This document shows, in pieces, positions 25,927 through 34,395 of a stretch of 64,000 bases of DNA. The translations under genes were made by a program, and so were the position numbers. The notes under the pieces were generated by a model, which had not been told where the DNA came from, did no database searches, and saw only the letters and a list, made by a program, of their open reading frames with translations. The stretch covers positions 24,769-88,768 of the forward strand of contig JAFWUX010000235.1 of assembly GCA_017523995.1 (NCBI GenBank), in the 5' to 3' direction. The stretch's first letter is position 1. The number at the start of each line of letters is the position of its first letter. This DNA is from Oscillospiraceae bacterium (GTDB taxonomy: Bacteria; Bacillota_A; Clostridia; Oscillospirales; Ruminococcaceae).

Positions 25927-27465
25927 TCAGCGCTTGACAAAATACTCCTCGTACCAGACAAGGAAGGTGTAGATCGTCCAGATCTTGCGCCAGAGATCAG
26001 AGTTCCCGCCGACATATTCATCATAGATCGCCTTGATCTCATCCGGCTTAAAGAATTTCGCGCAGAGATCGCTTTCGAGCAGTCTGCGGACATCGCCGTT
26101 GTACTGTTCATCGGCAAGCCACAGGCGGATCGGCACGATGAAGCCGAGCTTCTTGCGGAATGCGATTTCCTCCGGAAGAACCTTTGCAGCCGCGGTGCGG
26201 AATGCAACCTTATTCTGTTCCTCGTTGACCTTGTACTTTGAAGGCATCCGCGATGCGATGTCAAAGATGCGGCGGTCGGTCAGCGGCATGCGGATTTCAA
26301 GCCCTGCGGCGGTGCTCATCTTATCGACATTGAGATAGATATCGCCCTCGAGCCAGATCTGGATATCGACGTCGGACATTTTGGTCAGCGGATCGAGCCC
26401 CTCGGTCTCCTCATAGATATGCTGCACCAGTTTGATCGGCAGCACCTCGGGATCATAATGCTGCAGGATGCGTTCTTTTTCGTCCTCCTTCATGATGTTG
26501 GTGTTGCCGACATAGAAGGTCTTGAGATTCTCGCCGTAGCGCTCAGCATTGTGGTACATGTTGTAGCCGCCGAAGAATTCGTCAGCGCCCTCGCCGGAGT
26601 AGCAGAGTTTTGTATGCTCTGCGGTTGCGAGGCAGCCGAGTGTAAAGACGATTGCAGAGGCATCGCCGAGCGGCTGCTCCATGTTGTACATGACGTAGGG
26701 GACGATATCAAAATACTGCTTGGGCGTGATCTTTGCGACGGAATGTTCAACGCCGAGCAGTTCAGCGGTTTTCGCAGCAATGCGCGATTCATCGAAGCGC
26801 TCCTCATCATAGCCGCAGGAATCCGCGCGCTTTGCGTCGGACATCGCGAGCACATAGGAGGAATCTACGCCGCCGGAGAGGAACGATTCCGCTGTCTCAT
26901 CCGCCGTCTTGACCTCTTTCATCATCTGCTGGAGTGTTGCATGAATCTCATCCGCATATTCATTGAGCGACTTGCTGTCATCCGGATGAAATTCGGGTTT
27001 CCAGTAGCGCGTCACATTGATCTTTCCGTTGCTGAACTCGAGCAGGCAGCCCGGCATCAGTTTTTTGAGCCCCTTGAAGAAGGTGTCTTCGCCTGCGACA
27101 TAGGTCAGCGTCAGATAAATCTGGAGCATGCTTTCGTTGAGCTCCTTGACAAAGCCATCTTGCGAGATGATATCGCGGATCATCGTGCCGTAGAGCAGTC
27201 TGCCGTCCGCTGTCTGATAGTAATAGAACGGTTTGGTTCCGAACTGGTCGCGGACGCAGATCAGCTTTTCCGCTTCGGTATCATAGAGTGCGAAGGCGAA
27301 CATGCCGTAGAGATGGTCCGGCAGTGCATTGCCCCATTTCTCATAGCCTTTGATGAGGATTGCCTGCTCGCGGTCTGCGCGGGACAGGGATTTTTCGAGG
27401 GAGAGCTCCGTGCAGAGTGCCTCCCAGTTGCGGATGTGCCCGCGGTAGGTTTTCAGTTGAATCAT
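25927..27465 (-). CDS. asparagine-synthetase-like protein lacking the N-terminal glutaminase Cys
   Basis: 512 residues. The C-terminal AsnB synthetase domain is intact: PP-loop SGGVDSSYVL near residue 210, YSGEGADEFFGGY, and a long helical tail. The N-terminal class II amidotransferase domain is truncated. The protein begins MIQLKTYRGH, close to where normal AsnB reads NGEIYN, so the catalytic Cys1 and about 70 residues are absent, although the later part (FAFALYDTEAEKLICVRDQF) remains. Glutamine hydrolysis should be impossible, so it would need free ammonia or have another acyl-transfer role. GGAG at 27474-27477 supports this start, and the sequence upstream does not encode the missing part. 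Confidence 0.8.
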   Translation of the reverse strand: MIQLKTYRGHIRNWEALCTELSLEKSLSRADREQAILIKGYEKWGNALPDHLYGMFAFALYDTEAEKLICVRDQFGTKPFYYYQTADGRLLYGTMIRDIISQDGFVKELNESMLQIYLTLTYVAGEDTFFKGLKKLMPGCLLEFSNGKINVTRYWKPEFHPDDSKSLNEYADEIHATLQQMMKEVKTADETAESFLSGGVDSSYVLAMSDAKRADSCGYDEERFDESRIAAKTAELLGVEHSVAKITPKQYFDIVPYVMYNMEQPLGDASAIVFTLGCLATAEHTKLCYSGEGADEFFGGYNMYHNAERYGENLKTFYVGNTNIMKEDEKERILQHYDPEVLPIKLVQHIYEETEGLDPLTKMSDVDIQIWLEGDIYLNVDKMSTAAGLEIRMPLTDRRIFDIASRMPSKYKVNEEQNKVAFRTAAAKVLPEEIAFRKKLGFIVPIRLWLADEQYNGDVRRLLESDLCAKFFKPDEIKAIYDEYVGGNSDLWRKIWTIYTFLVWYEEYFVKR

Positions 27466-27531
27466 TGCGATACTCCGTTCTGTGCGGATGTTTGCTCTGC
27501 CGCACTGATAATCTATATGCTTTACCGTATT

Positions 27532-27560
27532 ATTATAGCACAATATGAATCAAAATGCAA
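27532..27560 (-). promoter_or_regulatory. promoter of the asparagine-synthetase-like gene
   Basis: TTGCAT (27560-27555), 17-bp spacer, TATAAT (27537-27532). Confidence 0.75.
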
Positions 27561-27568
27561 GATGAGAG
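27539..27568. repeat. direct repeat, copy 1
   Basis: 30 bases starting CACAATATGAAT, matching 27642-27671 at 29 of 30 positions. This copy covers the -35 region of the asn-like promoter. Confidence 0.85.
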
Positions 27569-27641
27569 TGTTCTGATCTATTTAGAAAATGACCTGCCGG
27601 AGAACTTTAGATCAATGCAGGCGGGCGCTGCCCGCTTATAA

Positions 27642-27671
27642 CACAATATGAAACAAAATGCAAGATGAGAG
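27642..27671. repeat. direct repeat, copy 2
   Basis: 30 bases starting CACAATATGAAA, 103 bp from copy 1. Here no -10 box accompanies it, so it looks like a duplicated promoter fragment or a second regulator site. Confidence 0.85.
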
Positions 27672-27732
27672 AAACGTGATTGATGCGGCATTCGGACTGC
27701 TAAGAAAATATGTGAATTATTTACGTACCGTG

Positions 27733-27761
27733 TTGACATTCTTATGATTTTGTAGTATCCT
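27733..27761 (+). promoter_or_regulatory. candidate promoter of the dockerin protein gene
   Basis: TTGACA (27733-27738), 17-bp spacer, TATCCT (27756-27761). The -10 box is weak. Confidence 0.5.
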
Positions 27762-27957
27762 ATATATAGATAATGCTGTTTTTCTGCATTTTTTAGAAAC
27801 AGGCGTAACCTTCTTTGATCAATCCGGTCATAAATAGTGAAGGCTGTTGTTTCGGCAGCTGCCCGAGCACAGAAATATTGACACTTACAATCAAGCAAAG
27901 CTGTTCACACTGAAACGCAACTGAACCCGTAATTCAAAAACACAAAGGAGGATTTCA

Positions 27958-29496
27958 ATGAAAAAGAAAATGCTGACATGGAGTATCGCTGCAATGATGC
28001 TTGCAGGCACAGTCCTGAGCGGACTGCCGGCAGGTGCCGAGGCGATTCCGCCTGATGCGCCGGTGCCGGACTGGGTACCGACGGATTTCTACAGTGCGCT
28101 GGAATTCTGCAACAAATACGGCGCAACGCATATCGAGGATGACAGGCTGTGCGTTCTGGAAAAGCAGGAGAATGACGAGAAATACGTCTATTCCGAGGAT
28201 GTTTCTGCGACCGGTGAGGTCGAGAATCCTTACGGTGTCTACCGCGATGTTGTCTTCGATTCGATCCCGAAGCCGGAGAAACCGGAGGAGGGTTCAAAGG
28301 AGTATTCTGAATACGAGCGTCAGATACGCGAACTGGAATACCTGCAGTTTGATGAAGAAAAAAATGCCTACATCACGCCGTTCAAATTTCATATGACCGT
28401 CTATGAAATGCAGCGCGATACAACACTGACAATCGACAAGCATGTGAAATACGGTGAAAAGAATTTCGGTACAACAACCTATACATTCGCCTGCGACAAG
28501 GACAACAACATGACCGAAACCGATATCAGCGGGTGGCTGCCGGACTGCATTGACGAGTATGACACGTTCAAAAAGGAGCATAACGGCATCACGCTGCTGG
28601 ATAATCTGATTGTGTACTGCGGAAATATCGGCAACGGCACCGGTGAGGAATTTGAGATTTCCCAGTGCGGAACTGCGCGTCTGGAGCTGATTGCTTCGAG
28701 AAATCTGTATCCGGAAACGCTGCTTCTCATGGCAGGCGGGTCCACGCGTATGATTCGGGTGTATCGCGCACTGAACAACGGTCTTGTCAAACTCACCGCG
28801 GCAACCTATCTGGGCTACACGGATGATCCCGAGAAGCAGCATAGAGAGGAAACAACGGAGTATTTCGGTGTGGCGTCCCCGACAGAGATCATCACAATTG
28901 ATCCGGGACAGTTTCAGGAGCCGGTTCCCTATGACTGCAATGCAGATAACGAATTCACAATCGCGGATGTTGTCATGCTGCAGAAGTATCTGCTCGGCAG
29001 CGGCGAGATCTATCTCTGGGCAAACGCGGATATCGACGAAAACAATATTCTCAACGCCGTTGATCTCAGCCTGATGAAGCAGGCGCTCTTGAAAGTGTAT
29101 GCACAGAAACAGGAATCCGAACCGGCTGTCACGCTCAAAGCCGAACAGGATGCAAGCTGGTATTACTGCCCAAAGAATGAAAGTATTGAAGTGCCGTATC
29201 AATTCTACCTTACGATTCCGGATGGCATTGTGCCGAAGAATGCTGTATTTGCACCGACGCTTTATAATGCTGATACCGGTGAGGAAGTCAAGATTGACAA
29301 ATTTGAAAGCGCAGGCGCAGCCGGTAAATTTAAGTTGACAGTCACGATGAAGCTTTCTGAATCCGAAATCCGGCACTATTACGTCACGGTTCCTGGTGTG
29401 GATGCAAGAGACGGAACGAATAAAACCTACAAATCCAATGTGGTGGAGTGGCAGGTGAATCTGAGCAGTCAGATTCCGGTTCCGCCCGCAGGATAA
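27958..29496 (+). CDS. secreted dockerin-containing protein of unknown function
   Basis: 512 residues. Signal peptide ~1-28 (ending AGAEA). Residues ~30-310 form a region I cannot assign to any glycoside hydrolase, lyase, esterase or binding module. A dockerin lies at ~322-380 with two calcium-loop repeats (DCNADNEFTIADVV; DIDENNILNAVDLSL). About 385-512 is a further Ig-like beta-rich domain. The dockerin means it is built into a cellulosome through a cohesin. The internal position, followed by an extra domain, is unusual. AAAGGAGG at 27943-27950 sets the start, and a strong terminator follows. Confidence 0.85.
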   Translation: MKKKMLTWSIAAMMLAGTVLSGLPAGAEAIPPDAPVPDWVPTDFYSALEFCNKYGATHIEDDRLCVLEKQENDEKYVYSEDVSATGEVENPYGVYRDVVFDSIPKPEKPEEGSKEYSEYERQIRELEYLQFDEEKNAYITPFKFHMTVYEMQRDTTLTIDKHVKYGEKNFGTTTYTFACDKDNNMTETDISGWLPDCIDEYDTFKKEHNGITLLDNLIVYCGNIGNGTGEEFEISQCGTARLELIASRNLYPETLLLMAGGSTRMIRVYRALNNGLVKLTAATYLGYTDDPEKQHREETTEYFGVASPTEIITIDPGQFQEPVPYDCNADNEFTIADVVMLQKYLLGSGEIYLWANADIDENNILNAVDLSLMKQALLKVYAQKQESEPAVTLKAEQDASWYYCPKNESIEVPYQFYLTIPDGIVPKNAVFAPTLYNADTGEEVKIDKFESAGAAGKFKLTVTMKLSESEIRHYYVTVPGVDARDGTNKTYKSNVVEWQVNLSSQIPVPPAG

Positions 29497-29553
29497 ATCT
29501 GACATTTCCAAATCCATTTTGCGACAGATAGAAAGAGAATCGGAACAGAAAAG

Positions 29554-29582
29554 CACCGGATCAATCGCGATCCGGTGTTTTT
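29554..29582 (+). terminator. terminator of the dockerin protein gene
   Basis: 9-bp stem 29554-29562/29569-29577 with a 6-base loop and TTTTT. Confidence 0.85.
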
Positions 29583-29761
29583 CACATGTACGGAAATGGT
29601 TGTACAAGTGAAAACAGAAATACGGACAAAATCTTTGTTTTATCCAGTATACTGTGAAATATTCACTTTCTTTTTTTGTATCAAGTATGATATAATAGAT
29701 AAAAAGTATATGGAAAAGTGCGCTCGTAGATACTTTTTGATTATTGGAAAGGGTGGAAACT

Positions 29762-32650
29762 ATGAAAATCAAGAAAAGTTGTACGGTCATGACAGCGATT
29801 GTCATGGCAGCCGCGATGCTGCCGCCAGCTGCAAGTCAGACCGCATCGGCTGCATACGGTTCCGGACAGAATGTCGCGGAATCGCTTGACCGCGGCATTT
29901 CTGCGGTCAACACCGGCTCCGGTATGCTCGTGAGCTGGCGCTTTCTTGCAGATGACAGCGACAGAGCGGAATTTCAGCTCTATCGCGATGACACGCTGAT
30001 CTATACAAGTGAGGCGGGCATGGCAACGAGCTATCTTGACAAAGGCGGCAATGCCTCCTCAAAATACCGCGTGGATACCGTGGTCAGCGGCAAGGTGGTC
30101 GGCTCCGATTCATGCACGATGATCTCGAATCAGTCCTATTTCGATATCGCGCTGGATATCCCGCGCGGCGGCACAACGCCGGACGGCGTGGCGTACACCT
30201 ACGAGGCAAATGACTGCTCGGTCGGTGACGTTGACGGCGACGGTGTCTACGAGATTTTTCTGAAATGGAATCCGACGAACGCGAAGGATAACTCGCAGTC
30301 CGGATACACAGGCAATGTCTATATCGACTGCTACCGGCTGACCGGCGAAAAGCTCTGGCGCATTGACCTCGGGCGCAATATCCGCGCAGGCGCACACTAT
30401 ACGCAGTTCCTTGTTGCGGATTTTGACAATGACGGCAAGTGCGAGATGACCTGCAAAACCGCAGACGGCACCGTTGATGCAAAGGGCAAAATCGTCGGTG
30501 ATGCATCAAAGGATTACCGCAACTCCGGCGGTTATATCCTCTCCGGTCCGGAATACTATTCGCTCTTTGACGGCGCGACCGGTACACTGCTCGATACCGT
30601 CAGCTACGAGTATCCGCGCGGCAACAGTCTCAAATCAACATGGGGCGACGATTACGGCAACCGCTGCGACCGTTTCCTCGGCTGCGTGGCTTATCTGGAC
30701 GGCGTTCATCCGAGCGCAGTCTCGTTCCGCGGATACTACACCCGCATGACGGCGGTCGCATACGATGTTGTCAACAAGAAACTGGTCAAGCGCTGGGCAT
30801 ATGACTCCGGTGTTGCACAGACCAACTACACCGGCTGGGGCAACGGCAACCACAACTGCATGCCCGCCGATGTTGACGGCGACGGCAAGGATGAAATCCT
30901 CGTCGGTGCAGTTGCATTCGATGACAACGGCAAGGTGCTGTGGTCCACAAACCTCGGCCACGGCGACGCGATGCATCTGAGTGATTTCCTGCCGGATCAT
31001 CCCGGTCAGGAATTCTGGGTCTGTCACGAGCATGAGCCGTGGGGCGTCTCGCTGATCGACGCTGCAACCGGTAAGATTCTGATTCACGAGAATCGCCGCA
31101 AGGATACCGGAAGATGCTGCGCAGGCAATGTCTGGGCAGGCAATCCGGGCGGTGAGTTCTGGGGTTCATATTCCGAGGCGGTCTTTAACGGTGCCGGTCA
31201 GTCAGTCGCGATGGATTGCCCGTCGATGAACTTCCTGATCTGGTGGGACGGCGATCTCGAGCGCGAGCTTCTGGATAATGTCGGCATCACAAAGATCAAT
31301 CAGGCAGGCAAGATCGTTTCGCTGTTTGAAGCAGCGGGATGCGCATCCTGCAACGGTACAAAGGCGACACCGAACCTTTCTGCGGATATCTTCGGCGACT
31401 GGCGTGAGGAGCTGATTCTGCACACCACGGACAGCAAGTATCTGCGCATTTTCTGCACACCGTATGAAACCGAGTACCGCATCACCACGCTGATGCATGA
31501 CATGCAGTACAGAATGCAGGTTGCAACCGAGCAGAACTGCTACAACCAGCCGCCGCATCCGAGCTTCTATCTCGGTTCCGATCAGCCGCTGCCGGATCGT
31601 CCTGCACTGACGATCAACGGTCAGCTGACCGGCTCCAATGATCCGGCGGTCATGGACACCACCAAGGCATATCATCTGCGCAATGCAAACAGCCAGCAGT
31701 GCCTCAGCACCTCTGACGGCAATGCGGTTCAGGCGCCCGAGAGCATGGACGCGAACACGATCTGGCATTTTGTAAAGACCAGTGATACCGGCTATCAGCT
31801 TGTCAATGCGGCAGGCGAAATCCTTGCAGTCAGTGCGGACGGCAGCAATGTGACGGTTGATCCTTCGAGCAGCAAAGAGGCACAGGAAATGGTGATCTGG
31901 CGCACCAACGGCGGATTCCTGATCCGTCCGGCAGCGCTTGAGAATGAGGCGTTTGTCGAGGTCGGCGGTGCTTCCACCGATGCAGGTGCAAATGTCCAGA
32001 CATGGGAGCGCAACGGGCACAAGTGCCAGACATGGGTGCTCGAGGCAGTCGCATATTATCCGGCAGCACCGGACTTCATCCCCGGCGATCTGGACGGAAA
32101 CCGCGTTGTGAATGCCGCTGATTTCTCGCTGCTCAAACAGGAGATTCTCAAGCCCGCACGCAGCCGCGTTGAAAAGCGTCCGGCAGACCTCAACGGTGAT
32201 GCCGCCGTGACAATCGCGGATGCAGTCGCAATGCAGAAGTATCTGCTGACCGGTGAGATTTACGCAGGCGGCTTCTACTATGCGATTGACGCCGGTTTTT
32301 CGCAGGGCATCGAGGAATCGACCAACGCAGGCTTTAAGGATGCAGCGTATGTGAATCTGGACAATGTCTCCGGCAGCTTTATCGAATTCCGCGTATATGC
32401 GCCGAAATCCGGCAGCTACTCCTGCGTTCTGCGCACGGCAAACGGCAGCACGGCGAACCGCATCATGAAGGTTTCGGTCAACGGCGGCGCCGGTCAGGCA
32501 GTGGACTTCAACGGTACCGGTGCATGGACAACATGGGAGGATACCAAGCTGACACTGACCCTGAAACCCGGCATGAACACCGTCCGCCTGACCTCTGATA
32601 CCGATCAGGGCGGTCCGAATATTGATTATCTTGCAGTGACACCTGCATAA
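29762..32650 (+). CDS. cellulosomal rhamnogalacturonan lyase (PL11) with ricin-type, dockerin and CBM35/6-like modules
   Basis: 962 residues, secreted (signal ~1-32). PL11 eight-blade propeller ~36-626: AESLDRGISAVNTGSGMLVS at the start, repeated calcium loops such as DVDGDGVYEIFLKW, DFDNDGKCEMTC and DVDGDGKDEILV, and the conserved GDWREELI. A ricin B-like domain lies at ~628-763, a dockerin at ~773-836 (GDLDGNRVVNAADFSLL; DLNGDAAVTIADAVAM) and a CBM35/CBM6-like sandwich at ~838-962. It cleaves the rhamnogalacturonan I backbone of pectin by beta-elimination. GGAAAGGGTGG precedes ATG 29762; the TTG at 29744 would put that site inside the gene. A TATAAT at 29691-29696 lies upstream with a poor -35. 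Confidence 0.93.
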   Translation: MKIKKSCTVMTAIVMAAAMLPPAASQTASAAYGSGQNVAESLDRGISAVNTGSGMLVSWRFLADDSDRAEFQLYRDDTLIYTSEAGMATSYLDKGGNASSKYRVDTVVSGKVVGSDSCTMISNQSYFDIALDIPRGGTTPDGVAYTYEANDCSVGDVDGDGVYEIFLKWNPTNAKDNSQSGYTGNVYIDCYRLTGEKLWRIDLGRNIRAGAHYTQFLVADFDNDGKCEMTCKTADGTVDAKGKIVGDASKDYRNSGGYILSGPEYYSLFDGATGTLLDTVSYEYPRGNSLKSTWGDDYGNRCDRFLGCVAYLDGVHPSAVSFRGYYTRMTAVAYDVVNKKLVKRWAYDSGVAQTNYTGWGNGNHNCMPADVDGDGKDEILVGAVAFDDNGKVLWSTNLGHGDAMHLSDFLPDHPGQEFWVCHEHEPWGVSLIDAATGKILIHENRRKDTGRCCAGNVWAGNPGGEFWGSYSEAVFNGAGQSVAMDCPSMNFLIWWDGDLERELLDNVGITKINQAGKIVSLFEAAGCASCNGTKATPNLSADIFGDWREELILHTTDSKYLRIFCTPYETEYRITTLMHDMQYRMQVATEQNCYNQPPHPSFYLGSDQPLPDRPALTINGQLTGSNDPAVMDTTKAYHLRNANSQQCLSTSDGNAVQAPESMDANTIWHFVKTSDTGYQLVNAAGEILAVSADGSNVTVDPSSSKEAQEMVIWRTNGGFLIRPAALENEAFVEVGGASTDAGANVQTWERNGHKCQTWVLEAVAYYPAAPDFIPGDLDGNRVVNAADFSLLKQEILKPARSRVEKRPADLNGDAAVTIADAVAMQKYLLTGEIYAGGFYYAIDAGFSQGIEESTNAGFKDAAYVNLDNVSGSFIEFRVYAPKSGSYSCVLRTANGSTANRIMKVSVNGGAGQAVDFNGTGAWTTWEDTKLTLTLKPGMNTVRLTSDTDQGGPNIDYLAVTPA

Positions 32651-32654
32651 CAAA

Positions 32655-32690
32655 AAAAGCCTGTGCATCCCGCGGTGCACAGGCTTTTGC
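32655..32690 (+). terminator. terminator of the PL11 gene
   Basis: Perfect 13-bp stem 32655-32667/32676-32688 with an 8-base loop. The right arm supplies TTTT. Confidence 0.85.
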
Positions 32691-32719
32691 TTGACAAATT
32701 TTCCGGAAAAATGTATAAT
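32691..32719 (+). promoter_or_regulatory. promoter of the 114-residue gene
   Basis: Perfect TTGACA (32691-32696), 17-bp spacer, TATAAT (32714-32719). Abuts the preceding terminator. Confidence 0.9.
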
Positions 32720-32736
32720 ATGAGTGGAGGGATTCT

Positions 32737-33081
32737 ATGAAAACTGAGATTGTTCGGATCGGGACTTCCTGCTCCTATGATAAAAAGTACATGGACGGCA
32801 GAGTGGATATGCACGTTCTGGTTCTGGAAGAAGGCACTCCGGAGGAGATTGCGGCTGCAAAGGCGCTGCGTTATGAAAAACTCAATGCCTGCGCGGTCGA
32901 ACTGCAGGAGTTTTTTACGGAATGCTTTTCCATGCGCCAGCTCGATGAGCGTTTTGAAGCGGCAAAGGTGGATAACCTGAAAGAGCTGATCCGGAAAGCC
33001 GTGACGGACCGGAATATCTATCTGCTGTCTCTGATATCTGCGCCCAAGATTCTGGATGCAGAGCGGCGGCATTTGATCTGA
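32737..33081 (+). CDS. small cytosolic protein of unknown function
   Basis: 114 residues, no signal or membrane segment. It has an N-terminal beta-rich part containing GTSCSYDKKYMDG, then a long charged helical region. The leader is extremely short: the -10 box ends 17 bases before the ATG, and GGAGG sits between them. I do not recognise the family. It has a perfect promoter and its own terminator, so it is probably well expressed. It is convergent with pflA, and no functional link can be drawn from that. Confidence 0.75.
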   Translation: MKTEIVRIGTSCSYDKKYMDGRVDMHVLVLEEGTPEEIAAAKALRYEKLNACAVELQEFFTECFSMRQLDERFEAAKVDNLKELIRKAVTDRNIYLLSLISAPKILDAERRHLI

Positions 33082-33084
33082 AAG

Positions 33085-33118
33085 CAGCGAGTCATCTTCT
33101 GATTGGCTCGCTGTTTTA
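33085..33118 (+). terminator. terminator of the 114-residue gene
   Basis: 9-bp stem 33085-33093/33105-33113 (one G-U) followed by TTTTA. Overlaps the pflA stop on the other strand. Confidence 0.7.
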
Positions 33119-33856
33119 CTGACTGTGCAGGCGGTGTTTGATCCCGCGCAGAATCTGCTTTCTCGCTTCGGCGGCGGTTTCGACGGAGACAGGTTTTGTG
33201 TCAGCAAGCGGATATGCAATGCCGAGCGATGCATATTTCTGCTTGCCGAAATCGTGATAGGGGAGGACATCGAGCCCTTTCAGCGTGCGCAGTCCGCCGA
33301 TGAATTCGCCGAGCCGGAACTGCTCGTCCGGATCATCCGTCCATTCGGGAACAATCACATGCCGCACCCAGAGCGGTACGCCATTTTTGCTCAGATATTC
33401 CGCAAATGCGAGGATTCTTTGATTGGAGTGTCCGGTGAGCCGCCTGTGTGCAGCATCATCTATGTGCTTGATATCGAGCATGACAAGGTCTGTGACTTTA
33501 AGCAGCGCATCACATTTTTCCGGATGCTGCGGATCAAAGCAGATGCCCGATGTATCCAGACAGGTGTGGATACCGGCAGCTTTTGCCTTTGTGAACAGCT
33601 CCGTCAGGAAATCAAGCTGCAGCATCGGTTCGCCGCCGGTTGCCGTGATGCCGCCGTTGTGGTAGAACTCGGAATTGCGCTGATACTGCGCAATTAGTTC
33701 TTCCGCTGTGACCTGCTGATTCGGCGCTGTGTCCCATGTATCCGGATTGTGACAGTAGAGACATCGCATCGGGCAGCCCTGAAAGAACACCACAAACCGG
33801 ATGCCGGGACCGTCCACCGTGCCGAAGCTCTCGGTTGAATGAATATTGCCTTGCAT
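33116..33856 (-). CDS. pflA: pyruvate formate-lyase activating enzyme
   Basis: 246 residues, normal length. A radical SAM enzyme that uses a [4Fe-4S] cluster and S-adenosylmethionine to place the radical on the catalytic Gly of pyruvate formate-lyase. Cluster cysteines 28, 32 and 35 are in FFQGCPMRCLYCHNPD. GGEP-type binding is visible in TATGGEPMLQ. It is the last gene of the pfl locus, 51 bases after the gene for the separate glycyl-radical domain, with a hairpin between. ATGAGGTGAAAT precedes the ATG. Its substrate here should be the free 79-residue protein, alone or bound to the large subunit. Confidence 0.95.
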   Translation of the reverse strand: MQGNIHSTESFGTVDGPGIRFVVFFQGCPMRCLYCHNPDTWDTAPNQQVTAEELIAQYQRNSEFYHNGGITATGGEPMLQLDFLTELFTKAKAAGIHTCLDTSGICFDPQHPEKCDALLKVTDLVMLDIKHIDDAAHRRLTGHSNQRILAFAEYLSKNGVPLWVRHVIVPEWTDDPDEQFRLGEFIGGLRTLKGLDVLPYHDFGKQKYASLGIAYPLADTKPVSVETAAEARKQILRGIKHRLHSQ

Positions 33857-33873
33857 ATTTCACCTCATGCAGC

Positions 33874-33902
33874 AAAGCCCACGCCGTATCGGAGTGGGCT
33901 TT
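33874..33902 (-). terminator. hairpin between the glycyl-radical gene and pflA
   Basis: 9-bp stem 33894-33902/33874-33882 with an 11-base loop. Only a short T run follows on the - strand, so it may be a partial terminator or RNA-stabilising hairpin that lowers pflA expression relative to the upstream genes. Confidence 0.55.
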
Positions 33903-33907
33903 TTGTT

Positions 33908-34147
33908 TCAGATTTTTTCGTGGAATGTACGCGAAATGACATCGTCCTGCTGCTCTTTGGTCAGCTTGATGAAGTTGACCGCATAGCCGGAGACGCGAAC
34001 CGTCAGCTGCGGATATTTCTCCGGATGCGCCTGTGCATCCAGCAGCGTTTCGCGCGTAAACACGTTGACATTGAGGTGGTGGCCGCCCTTTTCGACATAG
34101 CCGTCAATCAGCTCTACGAGGTTATCAATCTGCTGTTCATTTGCCAT
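33908..34147 (-). CDS. separate C-terminal glycyl-radical domain of pyruvate formate-lyase
   Basis: 79 residues. After a short lead ([20 protein letters not shown]) the sequence is the C-terminal radical domain of [35 protein letters not shown] and DVISRTFHE. The radical-bearing Gly is residue 54 in RVSGYAV. E. coli GrcA (YfiD) is a similar stand-alone domain, but it only repairs an otherwise complete PFL. Here the large subunit upstream has no such domain, so this protein must supply it in trans. AAAGGAG at 34155-34161, 7 bases from the ATG, shows independent translation. It should be activated by PflA encoded next. Confidence 0.92.
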   Translation of the reverse strand: MANEQQIDNLVELIDGYVEKGGHHLNVNVFTRETLLDAQAHPEKYPQLTVRVSGYAVNFIKLTKEQQDDVISRTFHEKI

Positions 34148-34167
34148 AGGAATACTCCTTTCACATT

Positions 34168-34395
34168 TCACAGTTCGGCTTCATCCGTCCGCGTTGCCGC
34201 CTCGGGATCTTCATCATTCAGGTCAAAATTCGGGACTGCGCATGCGCCCTTCGGACCGCATTCCGTGCTGTTGACTGTCTGCACGCGGGTTTTGTCTCCG
34301 ACAGTCAGGTTGATGTGCTGTGTGCCGTTTTCGATCAGCGCATCGAGCATCGCAACGAGTTCATCGGCATCGGGCTGCGGCTCATTCGGTCTCAT
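34168..34395 (-). CDS. 75-residue protein between the two PFL pieces, partly like the glycyl-radical domain
   Basis: 75 residues. Residues ~10-32 ([20 protein letters not shown]) align with the start of the neighbouring radical protein ([20 protein letters not shown]). After that the similarity stops: there is no RVSGYA motif, but a Cys pair (ECGPKGAC) and a very acidic tail. It starts inside the last codons of the large subunit (14-base overlap), with AAGGAG at 34403-34408 seven bases before the ATG, and ends 20 bases before the radical-domain gene. It may be a degenerate duplicate, or an adaptor that seats or protects the radical domain. Both are inference. Confidence 0.8.
   Translation of the reverse strand: MRPNEPQPDADELVAMLDALIENGTQHINLTVGDKTRVQTVNSTECGPKGACAVPNFDLNDEDPEAATRTDEAEL

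Larger units (their letters stand above)
27466..27957. other. intergenic region with divergent promoters and a direct repeat
   Basis: 492 bases without a gene. Holds the asn-like promoter, an imperfect direct repeat (27539-27568, 27642-27671) and a + promoter at 27733-27761 with a ~190-base leader. No convincing ORF or hairpin terminator is visible. Confidence 0.6.

Noticed and set aside
33908..34147. Calling the radical-domain gene grcA
   Set aside because: GrcA is a repair part for an intact PFL; here it is the only radical domain of the locus, so the name would mislead.
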